From: Bacteroidales bacterium UBA5536
GTDB taxonomy: Bacteria > Bacteroidota > Bacteroidia > Bacteroidales > F082
Length of the DNA: 64,000 nucleotides
Reading direction: 5' to 3'
Assembly: GCA_002426795.1 (NCBI GenBank)
Contig: DINQ01000002.1
Span: 1-64,000 of the forward strand
Within the stretch, counting starts at the first letter, position 1. Each line of letters begins with the position of its first letter. Positions 50,713-59,859 of this stretch are shown one piece after another. Below the pieces are notes generated by a model. It saw only the letters and a program-made list of their open reading frames with translations. It searched no databases and was not told the DNA's origin. The position numbers were made by a program, and so were the translations under genes.

Positions 50713-52551
50713 TTATTCAACTGTGACCGATTTGGCCAGGTTGCGCGGCTGATCAACGTTGCAACCCCGCATGACAGCGATGTGGTACGAGAGCTTTTGC
50801 AGCGGGATCGTGGCCAGTAAAGGCACAAACATTTCTTCTGTTTCGGGTATCTCAATCACGTAGTCCGACATGCCTCTTACGGCAGTATCACCTTCTGTTA
50901 CAATAGCAATCACAACGCCTTTTCTTGCTTTTACTTCCTGGATATTGCTTACAACTTTGTCGTAGGTGCCTTTGTTTGTTGCAATGATTACAACTGGCAT
51001 TTCTTCGTCAATCAATGCAATAGGTCCGTGTTTCATTTCTGCAGCAGGATACCCTTCGGCATGGATGTAGGAAATTTCTTTCAGCTTCAGTGCGCCTTCC
51101 AGTGCAACCGGAAAGTTGTATCCCCTACCCAGATAAAGAAAATTACGCACGTCCTTAAATTTAGAGGCAATATCAATTACTTTCTGGCTTCCCTTCAATG
51201 TTTTGGCAACTTTATCGGGGATGCTTTCCATTTCGGCAAGCAATTGCATGAAGCGCGATTTTGAAATGGTTCCCTTCAATTGTGCAAGTCGCAAGGCCAC
51301 AAGGGTGAGCAATGTAACCTGTGCTGTAAATGCTTTGGTAGAAGCTACTCCGATTTCTGGTCCGGCATGTGTATAACTTCCGGCATGTGTTGCCCTTGCA
51401 ATTGAAGAGCCCACCACATTGCAAATACCTAAAATTGTAGCACCTTTCGATTTTGCCAATTCAATGGCAGCCAAAGTATCGGCGGTTTCTCCGGACTGTG
51501 AGATGGCAATAACCACATCATTTTCGTTGATGACAGGGTTTCTGTACCTGAACTCAGAAGCATATTCTACCTCAACTGGGATGCGGGCCAGGTCTTCAAT
51601 CAAATATTCTCCAACCAAACCGGCGTGCCATGATGTACCACAAGCAACTATGATGATGCGACTGGCATTGATCATTTTTTGTTCATAATCAATAATGCCA
51701 CCCAACGAAATGGTTCCGATATCGGCGTGCAGCCTGCCGCGCATACTGTCGCGGATAGAATGGGGCTGTTCGTAAATTTCCTTGAGCATAAAATGTTCAA
51801 AGCCTCCTTTTTCGAGGGCATTGAGGTTCATTTCCAGCTCATGGATATAGGGTGTCTTTTCTTTGTTTCTGATGGTCTTGATCTTCAGATCGCTGTTACG
51901 GTGAATGAGTGCAACCTCTTCGTCATCAAGATAAACTACATTTTTGGTATGCTCCACGATAGGCGTGGCATCGGAGGCTACAAAATATTCATCTGTTCCA
52001 ATACCAATCACCAACGGACTACCTTTTCGGGCAGCGATGAGGGTGTCGGGATCGTTGGCGGCAACCACCACAATGGCATAAGCACCGATAACCTGGTTCA
52101 ATGCAATACGCACAGCTTCAAACAGGTCGACATCTTCATTAATTTTAATGTCTTCAATGAGGTTGGTCAGTACTTCGGTGTCAGTATTCGATTCAAATTT
52201 ATATCCCCTAAGCTCCAGTTCTCTGCGTAGGGGTGCATAATTTTCGATGATGCCGTTGTGAATCAGCGCGATGCTTTTGCTCTGTGAATAGTGCGGGTGT
52301 GCGTTGACGATGTTGGGTTCTCCATGCGTGGCCCAGCGGGTATGAGCAATGCCAATCGTTCCGTGAAGATCGACATCTTTAACAAAATCTTCAAGATCAG
52401 ATACCTTACCTTTTGTTTTGTAAACATTTAATTTGGCATTCAGTAAAGCAATTCCGGCACTGTCATAACCTCTGTATTCGAGGCGACGAAGGCCGCTAAT
52501 TAAAATTGGGTAGGCTTCTTTAGGCCCCACATATGCTACAATTCCACACAT
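50713..52551 (-). CDS. glmS: Glucosamine-6-phosphate synthase
   Basis: 612 residues. Cys2 of MCGIVAYVG is the glutaminase nucleophile, exposed after Met removal; the first 220 residues form the N-terminal nucleophile hydrolase domain. Two SIS domains follow (IIIVACGTSWHAGLVGEYLIE, SQSGETADTLAAI, LGRGYNFPVALEGALKLKEISYIHAEGYPAAEMKHGPIAL), and the end NLAKSVTVE is canonical. It makes glucosamine 6-phosphate from fructose 6-phosphate and glutamine for the cell wall and lipid A. No glmS ribozyme-like leader was recognised; the leader is only about 58 nt. Confidence 0.96.
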   Translation of the reverse strand: MCGIVAYVGPKEAYPILISGLRRLEYRGYDSAGIALLNAKLNVYKTKGKVSDLEDFVKDVDLHGTIGIAHTRWATHGEPNIVNAHPHYSQSKSIALIHNGIIENYAPLRRELELRGYKFESNTDTEVLTNLIEDIKINEDVDLFEAVRIALNQVIGAYAIVVVAANDPDTLIAARKGSPLVIGIGTDEYFVASDATPIVEHTKNVVYLDDEEVALIHRNSDLKIKTIRNKEKTPYIHELEMNLNALEKGGFEHFMLKEIYEQPHSIRDSMRGRLHADIGTISLGGIIDYEQKMINASRIIIVACGTSWHAGLVGEYLIEDLARIPVEVEYASEFRYRNPVINENDVVIAISQSGETADTLAAIELAKSKGATILGICNVVGSSIARATHAGSYTHAGPEIGVASTKAFTAQVTLLTLVALRLAQLKGTISKSRFMQLLAEMESIPDKVAKTLKGSQKVIDIASKFKDVRNFLYLGRGYNFPVALEGALKLKEISYIHAEGYPAAEMKHGPIALIDEEMPVVIIATNKGTYDKVVSNIQEVKARKGVVIAIVTEGDTAVRGMSDYVIEIPETEEMFVPLLATIPLQKLSYHIAVMRGCNVDQPRNLAKSVTVE

Positions 52552-52615
52552 ATTAAATCAGGTATTGTTTTTTTGTTGTTCAGGCAGATAGGTTGTTTCA
52601 AGTATAGTTGTCAAA

Positions 52616-52647
52616 CAAAAGTAAGTACAGATGATTGAAAAATCAAA
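52616..52647 (-). promoter_or_regulatory. Promoter of glmS
   Basis: Minus strand TTTG (52647-52644), 20-nt spacer, TACTTTTG (52623-52616). Confidence 0.65.
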
Positions 52648-52657
52648 TTTATTTGGT

Positions 52658-54007
52658 TCATTGACTGTCAACTACAGAATAAGTTAGTTCAAGACGGAGT
52701 GGTTTTAGTGTGTCAGCAGTTGGGCTTGTGCCATTAAAAACCCACCTGTCTGCTTTGGCCGATGCACCGTAGACGATCATGTAAAGGCCAAAATCATCAC
52801 GCTCTTCACCACGCAAAACCATGTCTTGCACATAGCGGGTAATTCGGAACTGGTATTCTTTGACGGACTTTTTATACAAACCACCAAAATAGGCATCTCC
52901 TTCAAATTGATCGGGCAGCACTTCATAGCCTCCTGAACCATTGTCTTTCAGAAGGGCTACCTGCGAAGGTGGCGTAAAGCTTTCGTCGTCGTTGTTACTG
53001 CTGAAGATAAGCTTGGCTTCGTTGATGATAAGGTTTTCTCCGACAGTATTCTTCATGGTAACCAGATTGGGAAAACGCAATTTGGTTTTGATACCTCCCA
53101 TGGCTTGCACGTAAAGGTTTTGCTGACCAAGCAAAGTGTCTTTGTCAACTACCTGCGATTTAAAAGCCTGGCTGGCATCCTGATAGCCAAAATGTTGGTA
53201 ACGGTTGTAACGTGCTTCAGTCGATGTCATGTAAAAATCGTAACGCAAAGAATCGTCTGTGTCGTTGCTGTAATAAATCGACAATCGGGTTAAGGCGGTT
53301 GGAAGGTTGAAATAAGAAATGGATCCATCAGAAGCCGTCGCCTGTGCGGTGATAAATAAGCCCTTGAAGGCTTCTTTAAAGTTGGTGTTTGAGTCGAGCT
53401 CCGAATCAGGAATCTGGAGTATTTTGTTGCCTAAATCGGCTGATATATCACTCAGCCTCACACGAATGGCTGGGGCGAGGGTGTCTTCTCCAAAAATAAA
53501 TGGTGACTTGGGATGTGGGTAAAAATTATAATTGGCAAAATCAAAACTGCCAGTTTGTTTCGAGAAATTGGAGTAATAGGCCGAATCGATGTTCAAGTCT
53601 TCTTCCAGCTCGTAAACCTGAATGGTTTGCTGGGTTGTAGTATCGCCATAGTAATTGGAATAAGCCAGTTGCAACACGAGTGAATCGAGCTGGGGATTGT
53701 CGCCAAAACTATGTCCGTTGGTCGACAGTCTGACCTGTGTATAAAAACCTGCGACAACGGTACCGAAGATAGGATCTTTGATGCTGCCCAACAGCATATT
53801 GCTGGCTTCATCGGTGCGTATTGAGTCATCGACAACGCTATACGCCACAATGGTTGTGGTGTCAGTCTTGATCAGGTGGATCTGATTTCTGTCAGGTTGA
53901 AGATTATCTCCAATTTTTTCGGGGTTTTTATTGCAAGAAAACGTGCCAAATAGCATCAAAACAATGCAGAAATGTCTGCACCATTTAAGTGAAAGTATTT
54001 TTTTCAA
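52658..54007 (-). CDS. DUF4270 lipoprotein
   Basis: 449 residues from TTG 54007, giving KKILSLKWCRHFCIVLMLFGTFSC, a normal lipoprotein signal with lipobox GTFSC. Upstream ATGs, up to 54079, would put untypical residues before the signal and overlap the starch-synthase gene. The mature part (NKNPEKIGDNLQPD, then beta-rich sequence such as FYTQVRLSTNG and LKPLRLELTYSVV) matches DUF4270, a Bacteroidota-specific family of unknown function. It lies 25 bp after the half-size starch synthase, and as I recall this pairing recurs in the phylum. Confidence 0.82.
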   Translation of the reverse strand: MKKILSLKWCRHFCIVLMLFGTFSCNKNPEKIGDNLQPDRNQIHLIKTDTTTIVAYSVVDDSIRTDEASNMLLGSIKDPIFGTVVAGFYTQVRLSTNGHSFGDNPQLDSLVLQLAYSNYYGDTTTQQTIQVYELEEDLNIDSAYYSNFSKQTGSFDFANYNFYPHPKSPFIFGEDTLAPAIRVRLSDISADLGNKILQIPDSELDSNTNFKEAFKGLFITAQATASDGSISYFNLPTALTRLSIYYSNDTDDSLRYDFYMTSTEARYNRYQHFGYQDASQAFKSQVVDKDTLLGQQNLYVQAMGGIKTKLRFPNLVTMKNTVGENLIINEAKLIFSSNNDDESFTPPSQVALLKDNGSGGYEVLPDQFEGDAYFGGLYKKSVKEYQFRITRYVQDMVLRGEERDDFGLYMIVYGASAKADRWVFNGTSPTADTLKPLRLELTYSVVDSQ

Positions 54008-54032
54008 AGCCTGGTCAACAATTAAAGTTTTA

Positions 54033-54845
54033 TTACTTCTTTCCGAGCAGCGTATCATAAAAATCATTGTACGCATCAATATAGGCTTCCTTAGTCTGGA
54101 AAGGAAGAACTGGTTTTTTCAATTCGGCGATATGATCCTTAATCGCCGGATTAAGTTTTTCAGAGCCAATAATGATTGCGTCAGCATAGTCAATAGCTGC
54201 TTTGGTAAGGTTAACGTAGTTTGGCTCTTTATAGTATTTAAGGTCTTTTGGCGTAATACCGGGTAATTTCAGTTTTTTATCAAATCCTTCACGAAAAACT
54301 TCTTTGAAATCATCGTCATAAACTGAATAAACGACTTTTGCATCCGAAAATAGCGGATTGTCTTTATAAGCTCTTTTAACGTACAATGGAACTAAAGCCG
54401 ACATCCATCCGTGACAATGCACAATATCGGGTGCCCAACCGAGTTTCTTTACCGTTTCGAGCACTCCTCTCGAAAAGAAAACGCTGCGCTCGTCATTGTC
54501 TTCATAAAACTTGGAAGCTTTATCGCGAATGGTAAACTTGCGGTGGAAGAAATCTTCGTTATCAATGAAATAAATCTGCATCCGGGCTTGCTGAATCGAT
54601 GCTACCTTGATGATGAGCGGGTGATCTGTATCGCTGATAATCAGGTTCATACCTGATAAACGAATCACTTCGTGAAGTTGGTTTCGGCGCTCGTTGATAT
54701 TGCCAAACCGCGGCATGAATGTTCTGATTTCTTTTCCCTTTTCCTGAATTCCCTGAGGCAGATAGCGGCCAATTCTGCTCATTTGGGTTTCTCTAAGATA
54801 TGGCATGATTGCCTGCTCAACAAAAAGAACCCTTGCTTTTTCCAT
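54033..54845 (-). CDS. Half-size glycogen/starch synthase-like protein (GT5 N-terminal domain)
   Basis: 270 residues, roughly half a full glycogen synthase (about 480). It contains only the N-terminal catalytic domain of GT5: EQAIMPYLRETQMSRIGRYLPQGIQEKGKEIRTFMPRFG pattern, DIVHCHGWMSALVPLY, then a short end. The C-terminal GT-B half, which binds ADP-glucose, is absent, and there is no frameshift remnant downstream, since the next gene follows at once. Such short forms appear to be normal in Bacteroidota, so this is not obviously a broken gene; the activity is doubtful without the second domain. Confidence 0.82.
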   Translation of the reverse strand: MEKARVLFVEQAIMPYLRETQMSRIGRYLPQGIQEKGKEIRTFMPRFGNINERRNQLHEVIRLSGMNLIISDTDHPLIIKVASIQQARMQIYFIDNEDFFHRKFTIRDKASKFYEDNDERSVFFSRGVLETVKKLGWAPDIVHCHGWMSALVPLYVKRAYKDNPLFSDAKVVYSVYDDDFKEVFREGFDKKLKLPGITPKDLKYYKEPNYVNLTKAAIDYADAIIIGSEKLNPAIKDHIAELKKPVLPFQTKEAYIDAYNDFYDTLLGKK

Positions 54846-54882
54846 TGTGTTTTTTTTGATTTCCCCTAGCTAAAAATATGTG

Positions 54883-54913
54883 CAAAGGTAATAAAAATTA
54901 GCATCAAATTCAA
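54883..54913 (-). promoter_or_regulatory. Promoter of the half-size starch synthase/DUF4270 operon
   Basis: Minus strand TTG (54913-54911), 20-nt spacer, TACCTTTG (54890-54883). Confidence 0.6.
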
Positions 54914-55013
54914 TTTTGGAACAGGCACAACCATACAATACCAGTCTGTTACGTCGAAAAAGTATACAAAATGGCACCAAAAAACAAAGGTTCTGTCGAT
55001 TTCTAGGTGTTTA

Positions 55014-55931
55014 TTATCCTCTGACAAACAGCGCTTTAATGATTTCCATGGCCATGCCTGGATTTTCTTTTAGACGCCTGGTAGAATATGCAAACCATTG
55101 TTCGCCGTACGGAACATAAACCCGCAAACGGTGTCCGGCTTCAACAATACTTGTACGAAGTTGTGGTGTTACACCGTACAACATCTGAAACTCATACATT
55201 TCCTTTGGAACCTTGTATTTTTCAATCAAAGCATAGGCGCCTTCAACCAATGGCTTGTCGTGAGTTGCAATGGCTGCGTAAATTTTATTCTTGAACATAA
55301 ACTCAAGATCTTCAAGAAAATGCTTGTTGATTTCGAGGTATTTTTTGTACGCAATTTTCTCTGGCTCAACATAAATACCTTTACATAATCTATAGTTAAC
55401 CGGGATTTCTTTGGTGTTGAGATCAAGCATATTTTCGATGTCTTTCAGTGTACGTCGCAGATAAGCCTGCAACACAAGCCCCACATTTTTCGGGAATTCT
55501 GCTTTGAGCTTGCGGAAAAGCTCAATTTCGAGATCAACACATTGCGAGTCTTCCATATCGACGCGTACAAAATTATTGAATGAAGCTGCTTTGGCAACGA
55601 TTTCGCGGATGTACTGGTAAGCAACATCTTTGTCGATGAGCAATCCGAACATGGTAGGTTTGAGGGAGTAGTTCCCGTTTACGCCACTTGCCTGGATGTT
55701 TTCGATGATACTCAGATACTGATTTTTGTTGTCTTCGGCCTGGTGCAGTTCGGTGATAAACTCGCCCAAAAGGTCTACCGTAACCATCATTCCTTCATCG
55801 TTGAGCTGCTTGCACACACCAATGGCATCTTCAATGGTTTTGCCAGCGATATACCGTTTAGAAAACAACCACACAAAATTCTTTGGCATATAAGGGAGCA
55901 TGCCGGCAATCATTTTATTCATCCACATCAT
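55014..55931 (-). CDS. Proline dehydrogenase
   Basis: 305 residues from ATG 55931; the frame extends to a TTG at 55976, and ATGs at 55928 and 55922 are also possible. The barrel carries VDLLGE, NFVRVDMEDS, VLQAYLRRT, YRLCKGIY and the substrate-binding end VPYGEQWFAYSTRRLKENP, the YxxRRxxEN motif that binds the proline carboxylate. The size matches the monofunctional enzyme of Bacillus and Thermus. It oxidises proline to pyrroline-5-carboxylate with FAD, passing electrons to quinone. The partner P5C dehydrogenase is not here. Confidence 0.9.
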   Translation of the reverse strand: MMWMNKMIAGMLPYMPKNFVWLFSKRYIAGKTIEDAIGVCKQLNDEGMMVTVDLLGEFITELHQAEDNKNQYLSIIENIQASGVNGNYSLKPTMFGLLIDKDVAYQYIREIVAKAASFNNFVRVDMEDSQCVDLEIELFRKLKAEFPKNVGLVLQAYLRRTLKDIENMLDLNTKEIPVNYRLCKGIYVEPEKIAYKKYLEINKHFLEDLEFMFKNKIYAAIATHDKPLVEGAYALIEKYKVPKEMYEFQMLYGVTPQLRTSIVEAGHRLRVYVPYGEQWFAYSTRRLKENPGMAMEIIKALFVRG

Positions 55932-56041
55932 GATGGTAAATATTTTTTGGTTTGTACTTTCAACACCTTTAGACAACTGCCTGTTAACGAATTGTATTCG
56001 GCTTCTTGCCGGGTGTTTGATTTAAAATAATTTTTCGCTGG

Positions 56042-56049
56042 CAAAGGTA
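56042..56049 (-). promoter_or_regulatory. Probable -7 element of the proline dehydrogenase gene
   Basis: TACCTTTG on the minus strand (56049-56042) matches TAnnTTTG; predicted start near 56035. No -33 match at the right distance. Confidence 0.4.
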
Positions 56050-56146
56050 AAGATTTCAAACGTTTGTTAAAAAAATAACAAGCTTTTTTTCATGTTGATA
56101 ACTGTGTTAATTTTTAAAAGAAGCTGCAAGATGTCATCAACAATAA

Positions 56147-56178
56147 TTTGTACAACAAAATATTAATAACTATCTTTG
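56147..56178 (+). promoter_or_regulatory. Promoter of the DUF177-rpmF-plsX-fabH operon
   Basis: TTTG at 56147-56150, 20-nt spacer, TATCTTTG at 56171-56178; full match to the Bacteroidota consensus. Confidence 0.7.
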
Positions 56179-56203
56179 CCGCCCGATTTTTAACTGCTTA
56201 ATA

Positions 56204-56725
56204 GTGAAAGCCTTTCAGGAATACATTTTGCCTATTGCCGGCATGTCTCTAGGGAAGCACCACTTCGATTTCGAGATTGGAGAGGCGTTTTTTGCCGACC
56301 TGTCGTATGCAGAAGTTACGCAAGGTAAGGTGAAAGTTGGACTCGAAATTGATAAGCAGGAAAATATGTTGCATTTTCATTTTGATATTGATGGCACTCT
56401 GGAAGTACCCTGCGACCGTTGCGCCGATGCTTTTGATATCGGAATAGAAGGCACCAATGAACTGTTCATCAAGTATGGTGAAGAATATCTGGAAGAGTCG
56501 GAAGACGTTCTTGTAATTACGAAAGATCAACATCTGTTCGACATCAGGCATTTGCTATACGAATACATTGTACTTTTGCTGCCGTATAAGCGGGTGCACC
56601 CGGATGACGAGCATGGATCGCCAACTTGTAACCCACAAGTGCTAGAGTTGCTCAAGGCGCACCAGGCTCCTGAAGAGATTGATCCACGTTGGGAAGCTTT
56701 AAAAAAGCTGAAAGACAAGGAATAA
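56204..56725 (+). CDS. DUF177/YceD-family protein
   Basis: 173 residues from a GTG start. The family core is present: LEVPCDRCADAFD (Cys pair about 66-69), and PTCNPQVLELL near the end adds another Cys. DUF177 (YceD) is found next to rpmF and the plsX-fabH genes in most bacteria; in plants a relative is needed for 23S rRNA accumulation, so a ribosome-assembly role is suspected. Its place ahead of rpmF here agrees. Confidence 0.88.
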   Translation: MKAFQEYILPIAGMSLGKHHFDFEIGEAFFADLSYAEVTQGKVKVGLEIDKQENMLHFHFDIDGTLEVPCDRCADAFDIGIEGTNELFIKYGEEYLEESEDVLVITKDQHLFDIRHLLYEYIVLLLPYKRVHPDDEHGSPTCNPQVLELLKAHQAPEEIDPRWEALKKLKDKE

Positions 56726-56776
56726 AGACACATTTAACATATAATTGAATATAAATTACGCTAAATAAATTTTAAA

Positions 56777-56965
56777 ATGGCACATCCAAAAAGAAAGACC
56801 TCCACAACAAGAAGAGACAAAAGACGGACCCACTACAAGGCAGAAATGCCCAATCTCGCCAAATGTCCTGTTACCGGAGCCATTCACGTTTACCACAGAG
56901 CCTATTATGTTGATGGCGACCTGTATTATAAAGGTAAACTGGTGATGGAAGGCGCTAAAGCATAA
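56777..56965 (+). CDS. rpmF: 50S ribosomal protein L32
   Basis: 62 residues, MAHPKRKTSTTRRDKRRTHY start typical of L32. Only one Cys (KCP) is seen rather than the four-Cys zinc ribbon, so it is the zinc-free form. It sits between the DUF177 gene and plsX, the usual order. Confidence 0.96.
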   Translation: MAHPKRKTSTTRRDKRRTHYKAEMPNLAKCPVTGAIHVYHRAYYVDGDLYYKGKLVMEGAKA

Positions 56966-57008
56966 TGTTGACTCGCTTTACGTATTTAAGATCTAAACTT
57001 AAAGCATC

Positions 57009-57959
57009 ATGCGCCTAGGTCTTGATGTTTTAGGAGGAGATTTTGCCCCGCAGGCCACTTTAAATGGTCTGAAATTGTTATTGCCTGCCCTAAACAATGA
57101 GGATGTCGTTGTGCTTTTTGGCGAGGATTCCCTTATTCGCGATCAGATTGATCCTTCATTATTACATTCAGAACAGATTGAAATTGTCCATGCTCCCGAG
57201 GTCATCACCATGAGCGATTCGCCCACAAAAGCTTTCCAGACAAAGCGCAATTCGTCAATCGTGAAAGGTTTTGAATGGATGCGGGCAGGTCGAATCGACG
57301 GTTTTGCAAGTGCGGGTAATAGTGGAGCAATGATGGTTGGCTCGGTATACGCCATCAACACCATACCAGGAGTAATCAGACCCTCGAGTGTTGTACTTAT
57401 CCCCAAAGTTAATGGTGGTCATACCGTTATCTTAGACGTAGGAACAAACCCCGATGCCAAGTCGGATGTGTTGTATCAATATGGAATTCTTGGATCGCTC
57501 TATGCGGAGCACGTCTTGAATATTCAAATGCCCAAAGTTGGGCTGCTGAATATTGGCACCGAGGAAAAAAAAGGAAACCTTTTGGTACAGTCAACATTTT
57601 TGCTGATGAAAGATACAACCGACTATAATTTCATTGGAAATGTGGAAGGTCGCGATCTTTTTGGCGACAAAGCCGATGTGGTCATCTGCGATGGATTTAC
57701 GGGGAACGTGGTCATCAAACAAATACAAGCCATGTACCGCTTGATGGAAAAAAGAGGTTTACTTGATGAGTATTTCGAACGCTTCAATTATGAACATGTA
57801 GGAGGAAGCCCGATTGTAGGTATCAACGGCTCGGTTGTTATTGGACATGGAATCAGTAGCGCTTTGGCCATCAAAAACATGATGTTGATGCTGCGTGATG
57901 TATCCTCCTCACGGCTGCACGAAAAGATTAAAATGGCCATAGGCAGCTATGGAAACTAA
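57009..57959 (+). CDS. plsX: Phosphate acyltransferase PlsX
   Basis: 316 residues. LGLDVLGGDFAPQATLNGL (usual form DxMGGD; here Leu for Met), SVVLIPKVNGG, LDVGTNPDAKSDVLYQYGILGSLYAE and DGFTGNVVIKQ are the family blocks. It converts acyl-ACP to acyl-phosphate, the donor for the first step of phospholipid synthesis by PlsY. Next gene is fabH, 35 bp on. Confidence 0.95.
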   Translation: MRLGLDVLGGDFAPQATLNGLKLLLPALNNEDVVVLFGEDSLIRDQIDPSLLHSEQIEIVHAPEVITMSDSPTKAFQTKRNSSIVKGFEWMRAGRIDGFASAGNSGAMMVGSVYAINTIPGVIRPSSVVLIPKVNGGHTVILDVGTNPDAKSDVLYQYGILGSLYAEHVLNIQMPKVGLLNIGTEEKKGNLLVQSTFLLMKDTTDYNFIGNVEGRDLFGDKADVVICDGFTGNVVIKQIQAMYRLMEKRGLLDEYFERFNYEHVGGSPIVGINGSVVIGHGISSALAIKNMMLMLRDVSSSRLHEKIKMAIGSYGN

Positions 57960-57994
57960 AACAAATAAAGAGTTTTGCTAAAATCTTGAATTAA

Positions 57995-58993
57995 ATGACC
58001 AAAATACACGCTGCAATCACAGGTATTCATGGCTGGGTTCCGGATTATCAGCTCACAAACCAGGAGCTGGAAAAAATGGTGGATACCACTGATGAGTGGA
58101 TTACAACCCGCACTGGAATTAAAACAAGACACATTTTGCAGGGCCAGGGCAATGGCACTTCGGTGATTGGTGCCGAAGCTGTAAAGGGATTGCTCGAAAA
58201 AACCGGCACAAAACCAGAAGAGGTTGATATGCTGATTTGCGCAACCGTTACTCCCGACATGCTTTTTCCGGCAACAGCCAACATCATCAGCGATAAATGT
58301 GGCATCAAGAATGCCTTTAGTTTCGATATGAATGCTGCCTGTTCGGGCTTATTGTATGCCATTGTTACGGCTTCTAAATTTATCGAAAGCGGATCCCACA
58401 AAAAAGTGATTGTGGTTGGTGCTGATAAGATGTCGTCGATCGTGGATTATACCGATCGTTCTACTTGCGTTATTTTCGGCGATGGTGGCGGCGCTCTTCT
58501 GATGGAACCAACTGATGAGGAGGTGGGTGTGATGGATGCCATTATGCATACGGATGGTTCTGGCATGCCTCATCTTCATATGAAGGCAGGTGGATCAGCC
58601 AATCCGCCTTCGCACGAAACAATTGATGCCCGCCAGCATTTCATTTATCAGGAAGGCCAGGCCGTGTTCAAATTTGCTGTTACCAATATGGCAGATGTTG
58701 CAGTGGCCATTATGGAAAAAAATCAGCTTAAATCGGAAGATATTGCCTGGTTGGTGCCCCATCAGGCCAATATGCGCATCATTGAAGCTACTGCCCGCCG
58801 CATGGGAATCAACAAAAACCAGGTAATGATCAACATTGAGCGCTATGGCAATACCACAAGTGGTACATTGCCCTTGTGCCTCTGGGAGTGGGAAAATCAG
58901 CTACGAAAAGGCGATAATGTGGTATTGGCTGCTTTTGGAGGTGGCTTTACCTGGGGATCTATCTGGCTCAAATGGGCTTACGACCCTAAATAA
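57995..58993 (+). CDS. fabH: 3-oxoacyl-ACP synthase III
   Basis: 332 residues. Catalytic triad Cys116 (MNAACSGLL), His256 (VPHQANMRI) and Asn286 (YGNTTSGT); opening GIHGWVPDYQLTNQELEKMVDTTDEWI and FGDGGGALL are typical. It starts fatty-acid chains from acetyl- or branched acyl-CoA and malonyl-ACP. The gene ends only 7 bp before the stop of the convergent PHP gene, and its terminator lies inside that gene. Confidence 0.96.
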   Translation: MTKIHAAITGIHGWVPDYQLTNQELEKMVDTTDEWITTRTGIKTRHILQGQGNGTSVIGAEAVKGLLEKTGTKPEEVDMLICATVTPDMLFPATANIISDKCGIKNAFSFDMNAACSGLLYAIVTASKFIESGSHKKVIVVGADKMSSIVDYTDRSTCVIFGDGGGALLMEPTDEEVGVMDAIMHTDGSGMPHLHMKAGGSANPPSHETIDARQHFIYQEGQAVFKFAVTNMADVAVAIMEKNQLKSEDIAWLVPHQANMRIIEATARRMGINKNQVMINIERYGNTTSGTLPLCLWEWENQLRKGDNVVLAAFGGGFTWGSIWLKWAYDPK

Positions 58994-59000
58994 GATTATA

Positions 59001-59846
59001 TCAAGCAATTGCAAAACCATGCCATTTTCCTTGTGTAAATCGCATGGTTTTTTTGTGCCCCGTGGCGAGTAAAGCCTGATGAGCTTCAGCAAAAAGAAGT
59101 TGTAACTCATCGGGTTTGTGAGCATCCGAACTCACAATTACCGGAATATCCATCTTTGACAGTTCTTTCAGTATCCAGGTAGAAGGAAAGAAATCTTGAG
59201 CCCTTTTTTTATACAGGCCACGCGTATTCACTTCTACGATGAGGTCATGGGCCTTGATGAGTTCCAGGGTTTCAAATACCAGTTTTTGATACCACTTTTC
59301 ATCTTCTGTAAAAAAGCGGTTTTGATTATGCATCTTAATTTTATCGAAGTGGCCAATCACTTCAAAAGTCTCGTTTTCAATCATTTGGTTGGTTTGCCGA
59401 TAAAAAGCGGAAACAGCTTTTTGGATGTCGTTGCCGAAAAAACGCTCCAGGCCATCATCGTAAGTTTCAACCAGCGGACCATCAATAAACCATAGGTTTT
59501 CTGGGTCATTTTGTCCAACAAGATGCACTGATCCAATAATGTAGTCAAGTGCTGATGCGGTTTTAATTGCCCCGAAATTTTCCATCAAGCCAGGAATATA
59601 ATCGACTTCAAGTGCCAACAAAATGTCGATTTGCTGAGCATATTCAAACTGCAGTCTTCTGATTTCGGCACAATAGGCAGGTAGCAGATCGGATTTGATT
59701 GAAAAGCTGTTTTCGAATGGAACAGGCGCATGATCTGAAAACCCCAGGCAGCTGATATTTTGATCCAGGGCGGATTTCACTACTGCTTCAGGAGTAGCTT
59801 TTCCGTCAGAGAAAAGGCTGTGGGTGTGTAGGTTTTGTCGAAACAT
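59001..59846 (-). CDS. PHP-domain phosphoesterase (histidinol-phosphatase-like)
   Basis: 281 residues from ATG 59846, whose N-terminus FRQNLHTHSLFSDGKATP is the classic PHP opening with the two metal-binding His; the extension to 59879 would overlap the exonuclease gene. Further metal ligands: GFSDHAPVPF, ALEVDYIPG, GSVHLVG, VIGHFDKIKMH, EVNTRGLYKK and SSDAHKPDEL. The fold hydrolyses phosphoesters with a trinuclear metal site. It is 13 bp downstream of exonuclease III. Without other his genes here, the substrate may not be histidinol phosphate. Confidence 0.88.
   Translation of the reverse strand: MFRQNLHTHSLFSDGKATPEAVVKSALDQNISCLGFSDHAPVPFENSFSIKSDLLPAYCAEIRRLQFEYAQQIDILLALEVDYIPGLMENFGAIKTASALDYIIGSVHLVGQNDPENLWFIDGPLVETYDDGLERFFGNDIQKAVSAFYRQTNQMIENETFEVIGHFDKIKMHNQNRFFTEDEKWYQKLVFETLELIKAHDLIVEVNTRGLYKKRAQDFFPSTWILKELSKMDIPVIVSSDAHKPDELQLLFAEAHQALLATGHKKTMRFTQGKWHGFAIA
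59013..59054 (+). terminator. fabH terminator embedded in the convergent PHP gene
   Basis: Perfect 10-bp stem aaaaccatgc (59013-59022) with gcatggtttt (59042-59051), 19-nt loop, then T to 59054. It lies in the last codons of the minus-strand gene, so these bases serve as both coding sequence and terminator. Confidence 0.7.
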
Positions 59847-59859
59847 ACAGCGTTTTTTC

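Noticed and set aside
52552..52657. glmS ribozyme or riboswitch
   Set aside because: The leader from the predicted start is only about 58 nt and shows no ribozyme-like core.
54008..54079. ATG starts for the DUF4270 gene upstream of its signal peptide
   Set aside because: They overlap the starch-synthase gene and add residues that do not fit a lipoprotein signal; TTG 54007 gives a normal one.
54033..54845. Starch synthase as a truncated pseudogene
   Set aside because: No remnant of the C-terminal half or frameshift is visible, it has a good promoter, and short forms of this kind seem to be usual in the phylum.
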